Shown here piece by piece: positions 1 through 7,302 of a stretch of 32,762 nt of DNA. How positions within the stretch are numbered: position 1 is the stretch's first letter; the number at the start of each line of letters is the position of its first letter. The stretch comes from Candidatus Aenigmatarchaeota archaeon. GTDB lineage: Archaea; Aenigmatarchaeota; Aenigmatarchaeia; GW2011-AR5; JACRMX01. The notes beneath the pieces were generated by a model. It saw nothing but the letters and a program-made list of their open reading frames with translations. It was not told where the DNA came from and ran no database searches. Position numbers and translations under genes: made by a program. Where the stretch lies: contig JAGVVW010000008.1 in NCBI GenBank assembly GCA_018304635.1, positions 1 to 32,762 on the forward strand, in the 5' to 3' direction.

Positions 1-99
1 TGCAACCCTTTTTGGAGAAATGAAATTTATGCCTACCAAAAAGCGTTGACGGAAAGTATATTATTTTCCTGATTGCAACCCTTTTTGGAGAAATGAAAT
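1..99 (+). repeat. Dispersed palindromic repeat, copy 1 (two direct repeats, 73-bp period)
   Basis: An identical 26-nt motif starting TGCAACCCTTTTTGG lies at 1-26 and 74-99. Within the unit, CTTTTTGG (8-15) pairs with CCAAAAAG (36-43) across a 20-nt loop, followed by a GTTGACG block and an AT-only stretch. Related units recur at 11001, 16689, 23164 (inside a tRNA-Ala intron) and 23446. The stem sequence differs between copies, but pairing is kept. The region between the direct repeats is itself conserved from copy to copy, so it is not a CRISPR spacer. The unit may begin upstream of the window. Confidence 0.8.
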
Positions 100-587
100 G
101 AAAAAGGTGTTGGGAATTTCTCATCTCGCCCATTGCATTCTTTTTTTCTTTTTTAAGTTTTCATGATATATTTTTGTCATGGTATTAACAATGCAGAAAG
201 CTGAAATGTTGTATAGAATAGCTCGGCAGAATGGAAGCCCGGTGTCATATGAATGGTATATTGACTAGAGATATGGAAGGACAGATACTATGAAACACCG
301 TAAGAGAGATGAAATGATTGAAAGGTGGCCTTGGATATTTGATTATCAGTGCTTAAATGCGCACTAATGTTTGAATTATTAGTTCACAAATGAGAACTTT
401 GATTAACCTCTGAATTTTGTTTCTTTGACATCTGAAAAATTTTTGCTGTCATAATTTTTTCTACTTTCCCTTCGGTATTAGGTGGAAAGAGAAAAAAACC
501 TGCACATAGAAAACATGGGAAATATCCAAAAGGAGTTTTTCAAAGCCCTCAAATATAGTTGATCTTGTAAAATAAAAATAAAAAGAA
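100..587. other. Gene-poor stretch with gene fragments
   Basis: No convincing full gene. Short open stretches look like remnants: a 29-codon plus-strand frame at 179-268 and a 25-codon frame at 290-367 preceded by GGAAGGA. There is also a basic stretch ending at about 558 (GGKRKKPAHRKHGKY...) with no start codon. At 122-134, CTCAT-CTCGCCC-A reads like the 3' end of a tRNA (T-stem, acceptor strand, A73). It is followed by TTGCATTCTTTTTTT, the same context that follows the tRNA-Ala at 23445. This is suggestive only, since any 5' part would lie outside the window. Confidence 0.35.
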
Positions 588-734
588 TCCAAGGCTGGAC
601 CAACGCGCATAGTTTAAGACTATGTATCTATCCAAGATACGGGGGTTCAAAACAACCTTTTTTTGAGACTGTAGATTTATCTCCACGAAAAATATATTAG
701 TCTCGATGGAAGGGAAAATCCCTCTCCCGGCGCT
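588..734 (+). tRNA. tRNA-Leu(UAA)-like gene, 5' end missing, T-loop interrupted
   Basis: A perfect anticodon arm CATAG-TTTAAGA-CTATG (anticodon UAA) is followed by a class II variable arm TATCT/AGATA and T-stem GGGGG plus TTCAAA. The T-loop is then interrupted. The 3' side resumes as T-CCCTC-TCCCGGC at 719-731, giving a 7-nt loop TTCAAAT if 652-718 (67 nt) is removed at position 59/60. The insert folds: 656-670 pairs with 699-713 in 14 of 15 positions, counting G-U pairs. No 5' acceptor strand complementary to the 3' strand is present, the D-arm is poor, and no reading of the 3' end gives the A73 expected for Leu. It is therefore either a decayed tRNA, a partial copy left by integration, or the 3' piece of a split tRNA. 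The insert starts CAACCTTTTT and carries ACGAAAAATATATTA like the dispersed repeat. Confidence 0.6.
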
Positions 735-760
735 AAAAATTATTCAGAGTATTGGTCCTT

Positions 761-1663
761 TCACAAAAGCCCGCCTTTTAATAACCTGAATTTTCTGTTT
801 GTATTATAGATTTTCTGCAGTTTAAAAAAGTTATCATCAGGTCTTTGCATCAGCAGTGCAAGATTGTCTATTTCTTTTAATTCATTTTTTGACAGTTTGT
901 TAAATTTCTTGTATGTGCCTGGTTCTGGAGTATGGACATAAATTATTTCACTGTTCATCAGGCAATGAAAATCGTAGAAAAGTGACCATAAGACAACTAT
1001 CATTCCTCTCTCAGGTTTGGCATTACAAAATCTGTTTGGGTCATCTTTTCCGTTTCTTATGTTCAGCCATGCATCAGCAGGAAAATCAAATCTGCCTTCA
1101 GGAATATCGTAAGGATTAAAATTTTCATTCAAACTCCAGCTTCCATCAACATCTATTGTAACCCACCTCTTTTGTTCAGAGTTCCAGTACTGATTTATCC
1201 AGTGATCAGCACTAAGTTTTCCTAATTTACCCATGTTAAAGTAGGGTGCATTTCCTGATCTTACTCTGCACGGCACATTCTTTGATTTTAATATAGAAGC
1301 CATGAGAACAGCAACAAACCTACAGGTAAGGATCAGCTTATTTTCAACCTTTCTATCATTAACAAAGCCTCTTTTGTCCCGCCTGTATAATTCAGCAAGA
1401 ATTGCAGAAGCAATGGGCAAGAAGTCATCTTCCGGCTGCCTATACCATGGAATTTTTTTCATGTCACCGAACTTTTTGTCTGCATTGGTTCCAGTATTTC
1501 CAGCAGCCAAAGTTGTCCTGTGTATTATCTGTTTCCTTACAAGATTTCCGATCTTTGTAATGTCATCTGGTAAATCATTTTTCAAAATATTTTCATATAA
1601 GCCCGGATTTGTATAAACAGAAAACTCTCGGTAATGATCAAGTACTTTCTTTTTCATAATCAA
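761..1663 (-). CDS. Transglutaminase-like superfamily protein
   Basis: A 300-residue soluble protein with a transglutaminase-like papain fold in the middle. A plausible Cys-His-Asp triad is C114 (LTCRFVAVLMASILKS), H154 (SADHWINQYW) and D171 (VTIDVD), in the usual order and spacing. No signal peptide or membrane segment is seen, so it is probably cytoplasmic. Members of this superfamily are proteases, amidases or cross-linking enzymes; the substrate here cannot be told. Two starts are possible: TTG at 1663, six nt after an AAGGAG site, or ATG at 1657, 12 nt after it. The gene stands alone, flanked by the tRNA-Leu-like sequence and a transposase remnant. Confidence 0.75.
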   Translation of the reverse strand: MIMKKKVLDHYREFSVYTNPGLYENILKNDLPDDITKIGNLVRKQIIHRTTLAAGNTGTNADKKFGDMKKIPWYRQPEDDFLPIASAILAELYRRDKRGFVNDRKVENKLILTCRFVAVLMASILKSKNVPCRVRSGNAPYFNMGKLGKLSADHWINQYWNSEQKRWVTIDVDGSWSLNENFNPYDIPEGRFDFPADAWLNIRNGKDDPNRFCNAKPERGMIVVLWSLFYDFHCLMNSEIIYVHTPEPGTYKKFNKLSKNELKEIDNLALLMQRPDDNFFKLQKIYNTNRKFRLLKGGLL

Positions 1664-1854
1664 ATATATCTCCTTTTATATAATCTTAAAAGATGGGGCA
1701 TCAAGTTCGTAATGAAAATAAAGAAAAACGCTGGTCCAAACAAAGCCAGCTTAATGTTTCTGGCACATCCGGATTGATCACACGATTAAATAATAATAAG
1801 AACTATAAACATTTAAAGTTTTTCTATAGCGAAGCTGGAATGACGAACGGCAAT

Positions 1855-1945
1855 GACGCATCTGGTTAAATTTGTCAGAATGCGTCGGGTCGTTTCGGCT
1901 AAATGCGCCTGGCTTATGACCAGGTTGGTCACACGACCAGCGAGG
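1855..1945. repeat. Cluster of inverted repeats beside transposase remnant
   Basis: GACGCAT (1855-1861) pairs with ATGCGTC (1880-1886). CCTGG (1908-1912) pairs with CCAGG (1920-1924), and GACCA pairs with TGGTC across 3 nt just after. The area is more GC-rich than its surroundings and lies directly downstream of the broken transposase. It may be the remains of the element's end or of an extragenic palindromic repeat. No gene is seen here. Confidence 0.45.
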
Positions 1946-1982
1946 GTCCAAAGCTTTCGAAACCGAATGATGCATCCAGAAA

Positions 1983-2250
1983 GACAAACTCAGCAACGAA
2001 TACAGTGTTCCTGATATTGAAATCTTTTTTGAGATTTTTTACAGCTTCTTTAAGGGTTGTCTTATCTGTAGTATTTCCTGGCCATATAGGACTTCAGAAG
2101 ACCTTTCTCAATATGAAGTTTGTGTTTCTTAAGTTTGTCCAAATTAACGCTTCCGGTGTAAGCATCGTTTTTCATCCACTCATATGCACACAGATCACTT
2201 GATGGATTGTTCAATCGATTTACTGTGAGCAAAAACACAATACGTTCCAT
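1983..2250 (-). pseudogene. Remnant of IS1634/IS4-type transposase, internally deleted
   Basis: The minus strand begins with a frame reading RIVFLLTVNRLNNPSSDLCAYEWMKND, matching the N-terminal RLxxPxSKLAxYEWL region of IS1634-family (DUF4277) transposases. After about 50 codons the frame shifts. A second frame then reads WPGNTTDKTTLKEAVKNLKK followed by DFNIRNTVFVAE, matching the PGNTxDKTTL...VFVAD segment around a catalytic Asp of the same family. Roughly 130 residues that normally lie between the two blocks are gone, and nothing recognisable follows, so the copy is dead. I see no clear terminal inverted repeats. Confidence 0.75.
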
Positions 2251-2287
2251 ATCAAATTCTACATCCTAACTGTTTCAATAGCAGAGC

Positions 2288-2875
2288 TTATGGTTTTTTA
2301 CATCCTCTGAAAATCCTTATAATCTCATCTGTTAGTTCATCCGGCATTTTCACAGACGTGTCAATTACCAGATCAGCGTCTTTTTTCTGCGAGTAAATAT
2401 CAAAGCCATATATTTTTTTGTAGAGTTCGTGTTCATCCCGTTCTTTTTCATTCAACCGTTTTCTGGAAGCTTCTATTGTTGAATTATCACGCTCAGCAAA
2501 CCTCTTTATGCGCACAGTGCGGTCAGCTTTTATCCAGACCTTGAAAATACCAGACATGCTTTTCAGAAAATAAATCCCAAGCTTTGAATCAATTACAACA
2601 CTGCCTTTTTTAGCTTCTTTTACCTGAATCTTATCCAGAATGCGGTGAAACTTAGGATCCTGACTTTCTTTCATCTGATGAAATTTCAGGGCTTTTTCAG
2701 TCTGATTTTTTCCAGAGCCAAATTTTTTAAAGTAGTCACCAGCTGAAAAGTGCCTGTAGCGCAATTTCTTTGCCAAAAGCTTGGCTATGGTTGACGAGCC
2801 CGCGCCTGTCTGGCCGCATACAACAACGACATTCACTATGCTTTTTTTATTTTTCATACTGATCCCATAATTCAT
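2288..2875 (-). CDS. cmk: Cytidylate kinase, archaeal type
   Basis: A nucleoside monophosphate kinase expected to phosphorylate CMP/dCMP with ATP in pyrimidine nucleotide supply. The N-terminal P-loop GQTGAGSSTIAK lies near residue 20. It is followed by the archaeal Cmk signature HFSAGDYF, a VVIDSKLG strand, the arginine-rich lid RIKRFAERD...KRLNEKERDE, and the typical tail LYKKIYGFDIYSQKKDADLVIDTS. The frame is open to 3001 inside cysS, but the start chosen at 2875 has GGAAGGAAAAGGAT directly before ATG; another Met lies six codons later. It sits 67 nt downstream of cysS on the same strand, probably co-transcribed. The GSS in place of GSGTT in the P-loop is a minor variant. I am fairly sure of the family, less so of substrate specificity. 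Confidence 0.8.
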   Translation of the reverse strand: MNYGISMKNKKSIVNVVVVCGQTGAGSSTIAKLLAKKLRYRHFSAGDYFKKFGSGKNQTEKALKFHQMKESQDPKFHRILDKIQVKEAKKGSVVIDSKLGIYFLKSMSGIFKVWIKADRTVRIKRFAERDNSTIEASRKRLNEKERDEHELYKKIYGFDIYSQKKDADLVIDTSVKMPDELTDEIIRIFRGCKKP

Positions 2876-2942
2876 ATCCTTTTCCTTCCATGTTGCAGTT
2901 TCATCACCAACTTTCCTGAAATATAATATTATTACCATATTT

Positions 2943-4337
2943 CTATCCTGCAACCCGCTTCCACACAACACCAGTTTCGCTGTCTTCCAGTGCAATGCCA
3001 AGTTTTTTCAATTTTTCCCGTATTTCATCAGCTTTTTTAAAATCCTTGTTTTTTCTTGCCTCTTCACGTTCGTCTATAAGCTTTTTTATATTATCATCAA
3101 TTTCTATTTTTTCATAAGACAGTATGCCGAGAACATGATCAATTTCATTCATGAATTCAGTTATTTCACCGCTATTTTTTTTTGAAATTTTTCCGCTGTC
3201 AATTAATACATTAACTTCACGGATAAATGTGAAAATTGATTTAAGTGCATTCGGCACATTAATGTCATCGTTCATTGCAATTTCAAATTCATATTTTGCA
3301 TTCTTGATTAATGATGAAACATTATACTGCCTTCCATCTGATCTTCCTAACCTAAGCATGAAATCATCTATGCGCGTAAGTGCTTCATGAGCTGATCGCA
3401 TGTTTTCATCAGTATAATTAATATCCGACCTGTAGTGCGTAAATATCAAAAAAAACCTTACATCACGAGGAGAGTATGTTTTGATTACATCCTTTAATGT
3501 CAGGAAATTTCCAAGACTTTTGGACATTTTCCGGCTGTTAACAAAAAGATGGCTACAATGAACCCAGTATCTGACAAACTGCTTTCCTGTAACTGCTTCT
3601 GATTGCGCTATTTCATTTTCATGATGTGGAAATATCAAATCTATACCTCCGGTGTGAACATCAATCTGCTCACCTAGATATTTCATTGCCATTGCAGAGC
3701 ATTCAATGTGCCATCCAGGTCGACCTCTGCCGAAAAATATTTTCCATACAGCACCAACTTTTTCATCCTGTTTCTGCGAGCTTTTCCATAGTACAAAATC
3801 CCGGGCATCTTCTTTTTTATATTCGTCAGAGTCCACACGCGATTTTGTCTTGTGTTGCATTACATCAATGCCTGAAAGTTTTCCATATCCCCGGAACCTG
3901 CTTATTTTATAATAAACAGAACCGTTGCTTTCATATGCATAGCCTTTTTTTATCAGAACTTCAACCAGCTTTATAATGTCAGCAATAGTTTCAGTTGCAC
4001 GTGGCATTATAGTAGGCTTGAGAACATTAAGCATTTCCATATCATTCATAAATGCTCTTTCATAAAAGGTTGTGTATTCTTTCAAATTCATGGATTTTTT
4101 GGCAGCGCCTTTTATTGTTTTGTCATCAATGTCAGTTATATTCATAACATGTTCAACATTATAACCCGAATAAAGAAGATATCGCCTAAGAATGTCAGCT
4201 GATATGAATGCACGCCAGTTCCCAATATGTGCATAATCATAAACAGTTAGTCCACAGGTATACATTTTGACTTTTCTGCTGTTTAAAGCTGTGAATTTTT
4301 CTTTCTTACGTGATAAGGTATTATACAACATTAACAT
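2943..4337 (-). CDS. cysS: Cysteinyl-tRNA synthetase
   Basis: A class I aminoacyl-tRNA synthetase that charges tRNA-Cys. HIGH motif variant HIGN is at 37-40 and KMSKS at 270-274. The zinc ligands that sense cysteine thiol are all present: C28 (YTCGLTVYD), C213 (HIECSAM), H238 and E242 (FPHHENEIAQ). At 464 residues it matches the usual CysRS length, with the C-terminal helical anticodon-binding domain and the EREEARKNKDFKKADEIREKL helix. The ATG at 4337 has no Shine-Dalgarno, but an AATATAAA box lies 24-31 nt upstream, so the mRNA is probably leaderless. It is followed on the same strand by cmk. Confidence 0.95.
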   Translation of the reverse strand: MLMLYNTLSRKKEKFTALNSRKVKMYTCGLTVYDYAHIGNWRAFISADILRRYLLYSGYNVEHVMNITDIDDKTIKGAAKKSMNLKEYTTFYERAFMNDMEMLNVLKPTIMPRATETIADIIKLVEVLIKKGYAYESNGSVYYKISRFRGYGKLSGIDVMQHKTKSRVDSDEYKKEDARDFVLWKSSQKQDEKVGAVWKIFFGRGRPGWHIECSAMAMKYLGEQIDVHTGGIDLIFPHHENEIAQSEAVTGKQFVRYWVHCSHLFVNSRKMSKSLGNFLTLKDVIKTYSPRDVRFFLIFTHYRSDINYTDENMRSAHEALTRIDDFMLRLGRSDGRQYNVSSLIKNAKYEFEIAMNDDINVPNALKSIFTFIREVNVLIDSGKISKKNSGEITEFMNEIDHVLGILSYEKIEIDDNIKKLIDEREEARKNKDFKKADEIREKLKKLGIALEDSETGVVWKRVAG

Positions 4338-4360
4338 ATGAGTATATTATGTACAACCAA

Positions 4361-4368
4361 AATATAAA
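4361..4368 (-). promoter_or_regulatory. TATA box of cysS
   Basis: The minus strand reads TTTATATT here, 24-31 nt upstream of the cysS ATG with no ribosome site between. This is the spacing expected for a leaderless archaeal transcript. Confidence 0.55.
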
Positions 4369-4435
4369 AATGGCGATTATTATACTCGTACTTTATATAT
4401 GATTCAGAATAAAGCTAATCAGGGGTGAGAAATAA

Positions 4436-4675
4436 ATGGTAACGCTGATACTGGGTTTGGATATAATGTTTTGGGCTGCTGCTGCTTTAACAATAGTGTT
4501 CTTTATAGATCTGTTAACATGCTGGTGGTATAATAGTCTAAATTGGGGACCTCTTAAGAAATATAGAAACAAGCTAACAAAATACCACAAATATACAAGA
4601 GTAATTCTTATAGCGCTTGTAATAATTCACATTATTTTGCATATTTTATTTCAGGTTTATGGAATTGTGATTTAG
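4436..4675 (+). CDS. Small two-helix membrane protein, possible haem-binding His pair
   Basis: A 79-residue protein with two hydrophobic helices (about 5-28 and 54-74) separated by a short basic loop rich in Lys, Arg and Tyr. It is a paralogue of the protein at 31541-31783. Both share ILG...FW near the N terminus, FFI...TC ending helix 1 (C29) and HKY...IHIIL in helix 2, with His at 51 and 65 (52 and 66 in the paralogue). A bis-His spacing of 14 inside a membrane helix region recalls small b-type cytochromes, but this is inference only. A strong AGGGGTGA site precedes the ATG. A broken secreted peptide gene follows 10 nt downstream. Confidence 0.65.
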   Translation: MVTLILGLDIMFWAAAALTIVFFIDLLTCWWYNSLNWGPLKKYRNKLTKYHKYTRVILIALVIIHIILHILFQVYGIVI

Positions 4676-4685
4676 GAGATAAGAC

Positions 4686-4844
4686 ATGAAAAGATTCTGG
4701 TCTTTGATACTATTATTTGTATTTGTGGTAAAATTAAAAATATGTAACACACGGTTTCACAATAAACGAGTTTGGTGTGAATGAGAAACTCGAACCAGGA
4801 AAAATGATGAAAGAAGAAATCAAAAACAACAAAAAATATTTTTA
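4686..4844 (+). pseudogene. Broken small secreted-protein gene
   Basis: An ATG at 4686 follows a good TAGGAGATAAGAC ribosome site directly after the two-helix membrane gene. It opens with a signal-like stretch MKRFWSLILLFVFVV. The frame soon becomes uncharacteristic and stops after 32 codons. In another frame, a stretch starting about 4754 (GFTINEFGVNEKLEPGKMMKEE) runs to a stop at 4844. This looks like one short exported protein broken by a frameshift or deletion. The similar locus at 31305 has an intact small exported peptide next to the paralogous membrane protein. Confidence 0.45.
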
Positions 4845-4848
4845 AATA
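4841..4848 (+). promoter_or_regulatory. TATA box of valS
   Basis: TTTAAATA lies 23-30 nt before the valS ATG, with no ribosome-binding site in between. This is typical of a leaderless archaeal promoter. Confidence 0.6.
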
Positions 4849-4870
4849 CCTTGCTTTAAAATTATGAATT

Positions 4871-7225
4871 ATGGCTATTGAGAAAATGTGGAAAAAAGAG
4901 ATGGAATCTGGTGTTCAGAAAAAATGGAATTATGATTTCAATGACAATGGAAAAGTGTATTCCATAGATACACCGCCGCCGTATGTTAATACGCCTATAC
5001 ACATAGGTCATGCTGCTACTTATTCTATAATGGACATGATTGCACGATATAAAAGAATGAACGGTTTTAGTGTTCTTTTTCCTCTTGGTCTTGACAGAAA
5101 TGGCCTGCCGATTGAAGTGGCTGCTGAAAAGAAATTCAAAGTAAACATGTCAAAAATGAGCAGAGAAGAATTCGTCAAGCTGTGCAAAAAAGTTCTGGAA
5201 GAATCCAGTACATATTCTATGGATTCGTTTAAGAAATTAGGAATAAGCTTTAATTCGTGGAAAGTTGGCAGCAGAATCGGAGATGCGTATTTTACTGATT
5301 CTGATGAGTATAGAATACAAACTCAGTCTAGTTTTATCGAGCTTTGGAGAAGGGGGCTTATTTACGAGGACGAAAGAATAAATAATTATTGCCCGGGATG
5401 CAAAACAACAATAGCTGATGCTGAAATAGATTATAAAGAACTGGATTCAAAATTCTACGATGTGGTTTTCATGGTAAAGGAAACCAACGAAGATATCATC
5501 ATAGGTACGACAAGGCCGGAATTAATTTGTACATGCGGAATGATTATTTTTAATCCTGACGACGAAAGATGGAAGCACCTGGAAGGTAAAACAGCAATAA
5601 CACCTGTTTTTGGCAAAGTTGTTCCTATTAAATCCCATTCTCAAGCTGATATGGGGAAAGGAACAGGGCTTGTTATGATGTGTTCAGCTGGTGATATCAG
5701 TGATATAAGATTTTTTAGGGAAATGAAACTGGAACCAGTCATTGCAATTAACAGCGATGGAAAAATGAACAGACATGCTGGTGTGCTTGAAGGACTTGAA
5801 GTAGAAGATGCAAGAAATAAAATCGTGGAAGTTCTAAAAGAAAAAAATCTGATAATCAAAGAGCGCCACATTAAGCACAGAACACCTATATGTGAAAGAA
5901 GCAAGGATCTGATAGAATTCATATCAATGCCTGAATTCTATCTGAAGCAGGATGAATTCAAAAAAGACATGGAAAAAATAGCTGATGAACTGAATTTTTT
6001 TTCTCCCGAGAGCAGGCAGTTATATCTTGACTGGATAAACACAATATCAGCTGACTGGCCTATATCCAGAAGAAGATATTACGCTACAGAAATACCTTTA
6101 TGGTACTGTAAAAAATGCAGATATGTCTATATTCCCGAAAAAGGAAAATATTACAAGCCATGGAAAGAGAAGCCGCCTGTTAAAGAATGTCCTGAATGCA
6201 GCAGCACAGAATTTATCGGTGAAGAACGGGTCTTTGATACGTGGTTTGATTCTTCAATATCGCCGCTGTATATTCTTGGGTATGAGAGGCATAATATTTT
6301 TTTCAGAAAACATCAGCCATGTTCTTTAAGACCGCAGGGCAAGGAAATAATACGCACTTGGCTGCATTATACCCTGCTGAAAAATTTTCTTATGACAGGG
6401 AAAACTATTTTCAAAGACGTATGGATTCATCACCATATTGTTGATGACAAAGGATATAAAATGAGCAAGTCTATTGGGAATATTATTGATCCTCATGTTA
6501 TACTGGATAAATATGGTGCTGAGCCCTTTAGGCTATGGGTTAGTTTAGAAGGCAATATAACACAAACAGACCTGAAATGTTCTTTCGAAAGAATTGAAGG
6601 TGCTGGAAAAACCCTGACAAAATTGTGGAACATTGCAAGATTTGTTTCAGGATTTAAAAAACCTGATAAATTTGAACCAGAAGAACTGGACAAATGGATT
6701 ATTACAGAAGTTGACAGGTTAATAGAGACTTCGAAGGGAAGTTATGAAAATTATGATTTTCATGTTCCTGCTGTTGAAATCAGGCACTTTATCTGGGAAA
6801 CATTTGCATCACATTATATAGAGCTGGTAAAAAACAGGGCGTATAATGATGAAAAAAATTTCAGCAAAAAAGAACAGGAAGCTGCTATTGGCACTCTTTA
6901 CCATTGCCTAGAAAAAATACTGGAATTGCTGTCGCCGATAATTCCTATGTTTACCTATAAGCTTTATGAAGATATATGGGGAAAAGCAATTGACAGTATT
7001 GAATTTCCAAAACCTGTTAAAATGAAAACAAAAATCAAAACCGAAGAAATTGAAAAACTGAACAGCATTATATGGAAAGCTAAAAAAGAAAAGGGGCTTT
7101 CTTTGAAAGATAAAATCAAAAAAGCTATAATTACCAAAAGACTTGAACCGATTAAAAATGATCTGATTCAGACACATGGAATTGAGAAACTGGAATTCGG
7201 AGAAAATATCGAGATTATGGTATAA
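4871..7225 (+). CDS. valS: Valyl-tRNA synthetase
   Basis: A class I synthetase charging tRNA-Val. HIGH is at 44-47 in the context IDTPPPYVNTPIHIGHA and KMSKS at 530-534. DTWFDSSISPL, rather than the DVWFDSG of IleRS, favours ValRS. A CP1 editing domain carrying GTTRPE follows a zinc knuckle YCPGC, and a second cluster CKKC...CPEC lies near residue 420-445. At 784 residues it is shorter than many ValRS (about 870 or more). The C-terminal region after the anticodon-binding domain is short, and no long coiled-coil arm is seen. A TTTAAATA box at 4841-4848 lies 23-30 nt before the ATG, so the mRNA is probably leaderless. Confidence 0.93.
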   Translation: MAIEKMWKKEMESGVQKKWNYDFNDNGKVYSIDTPPPYVNTPIHIGHAATYSIMDMIARYKRMNGFSVLFPLGLDRNGLPIEVAAEKKFKVNMSKMSREEFVKLCKKVLEESSTYSMDSFKKLGISFNSWKVGSRIGDAYFTDSDEYRIQTQSSFIELWRRGLIYEDERINNYCPGCKTTIADAEIDYKELDSKFYDVVFMVKETNEDIIIGTTRPELICTCGMIIFNPDDERWKHLEGKTAITPVFGKVVPIKSHSQADMGKGTGLVMMCSAGDISDIRFFREMKLEPVIAINSDGKMNRHAGVLEGLEVEDARNKIVEVLKEKNLIIKERHIKHRTPICERSKDLIEFISMPEFYLKQDEFKKDMEKIADELNFFSPESRQLYLDWINTISADWPISRRRYYATEIPLWYCKKCRYVYIPEKGKYYKPWKEKPPVKECPECSSTEFIGEERVFDTWFDSSISPLYILGYERHNIFFRKHQPCSLRPQGKEIIRTWLHYTLLKNFLMTGKTIFKDVWIHHHIVDDKGYKMSKSIGNIIDPHVILDKYGAEPFRLWVSLEGNITQTDLKCSFERIEGAGKTLTKLWNIARFVSGFKKPDKFEPEELDKWIITEVDRLIETSKGSYENYDFHVPAVEIRHFIWETFASHYIELVKNRAYNDEKNFSKKEQEAAIGTLYHCLEKILELLSPIIPMFTYKLYEDIWGKAIDSIEFPKPVKMKTKIKTEEIEKLNSIIWKAKKEKGLSLKDKIKKAIITKRLEPIKNDLIQTHGIEKLEFGENIEIMV

Positions 7226-7302
7226 ACTGGAATCGCAATCTGAAGTATGCATGATGATATTTAATAACATATTTCGTTGGTAGATGGTCAATTGAATTAT
7301 AA

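Noticed and set aside
1-99. CRISPR array start (two identical 26-nt repeats 47 nt apart)
   Set aside because: The intervening sequence is conserved in copies elsewhere in the window, only two repeats occur, and no cas genes are present.
1905-1930. tRNA-Met-like anticodon arm on the minus strand (CCTGG-TCATAAG-CCAGG)
   Set aside because: U33 is not in place when the stem is paired and no D-arm, T-arm or acceptor can be built around it.
4871-7225. Isoleucyl-tRNA synthetase
   Set aside because: DTWFDSSISP, the start IDTPPPYVN and the overall shortness fit ValRS; IleRS has DVWFDSG and a longer C-terminal part.
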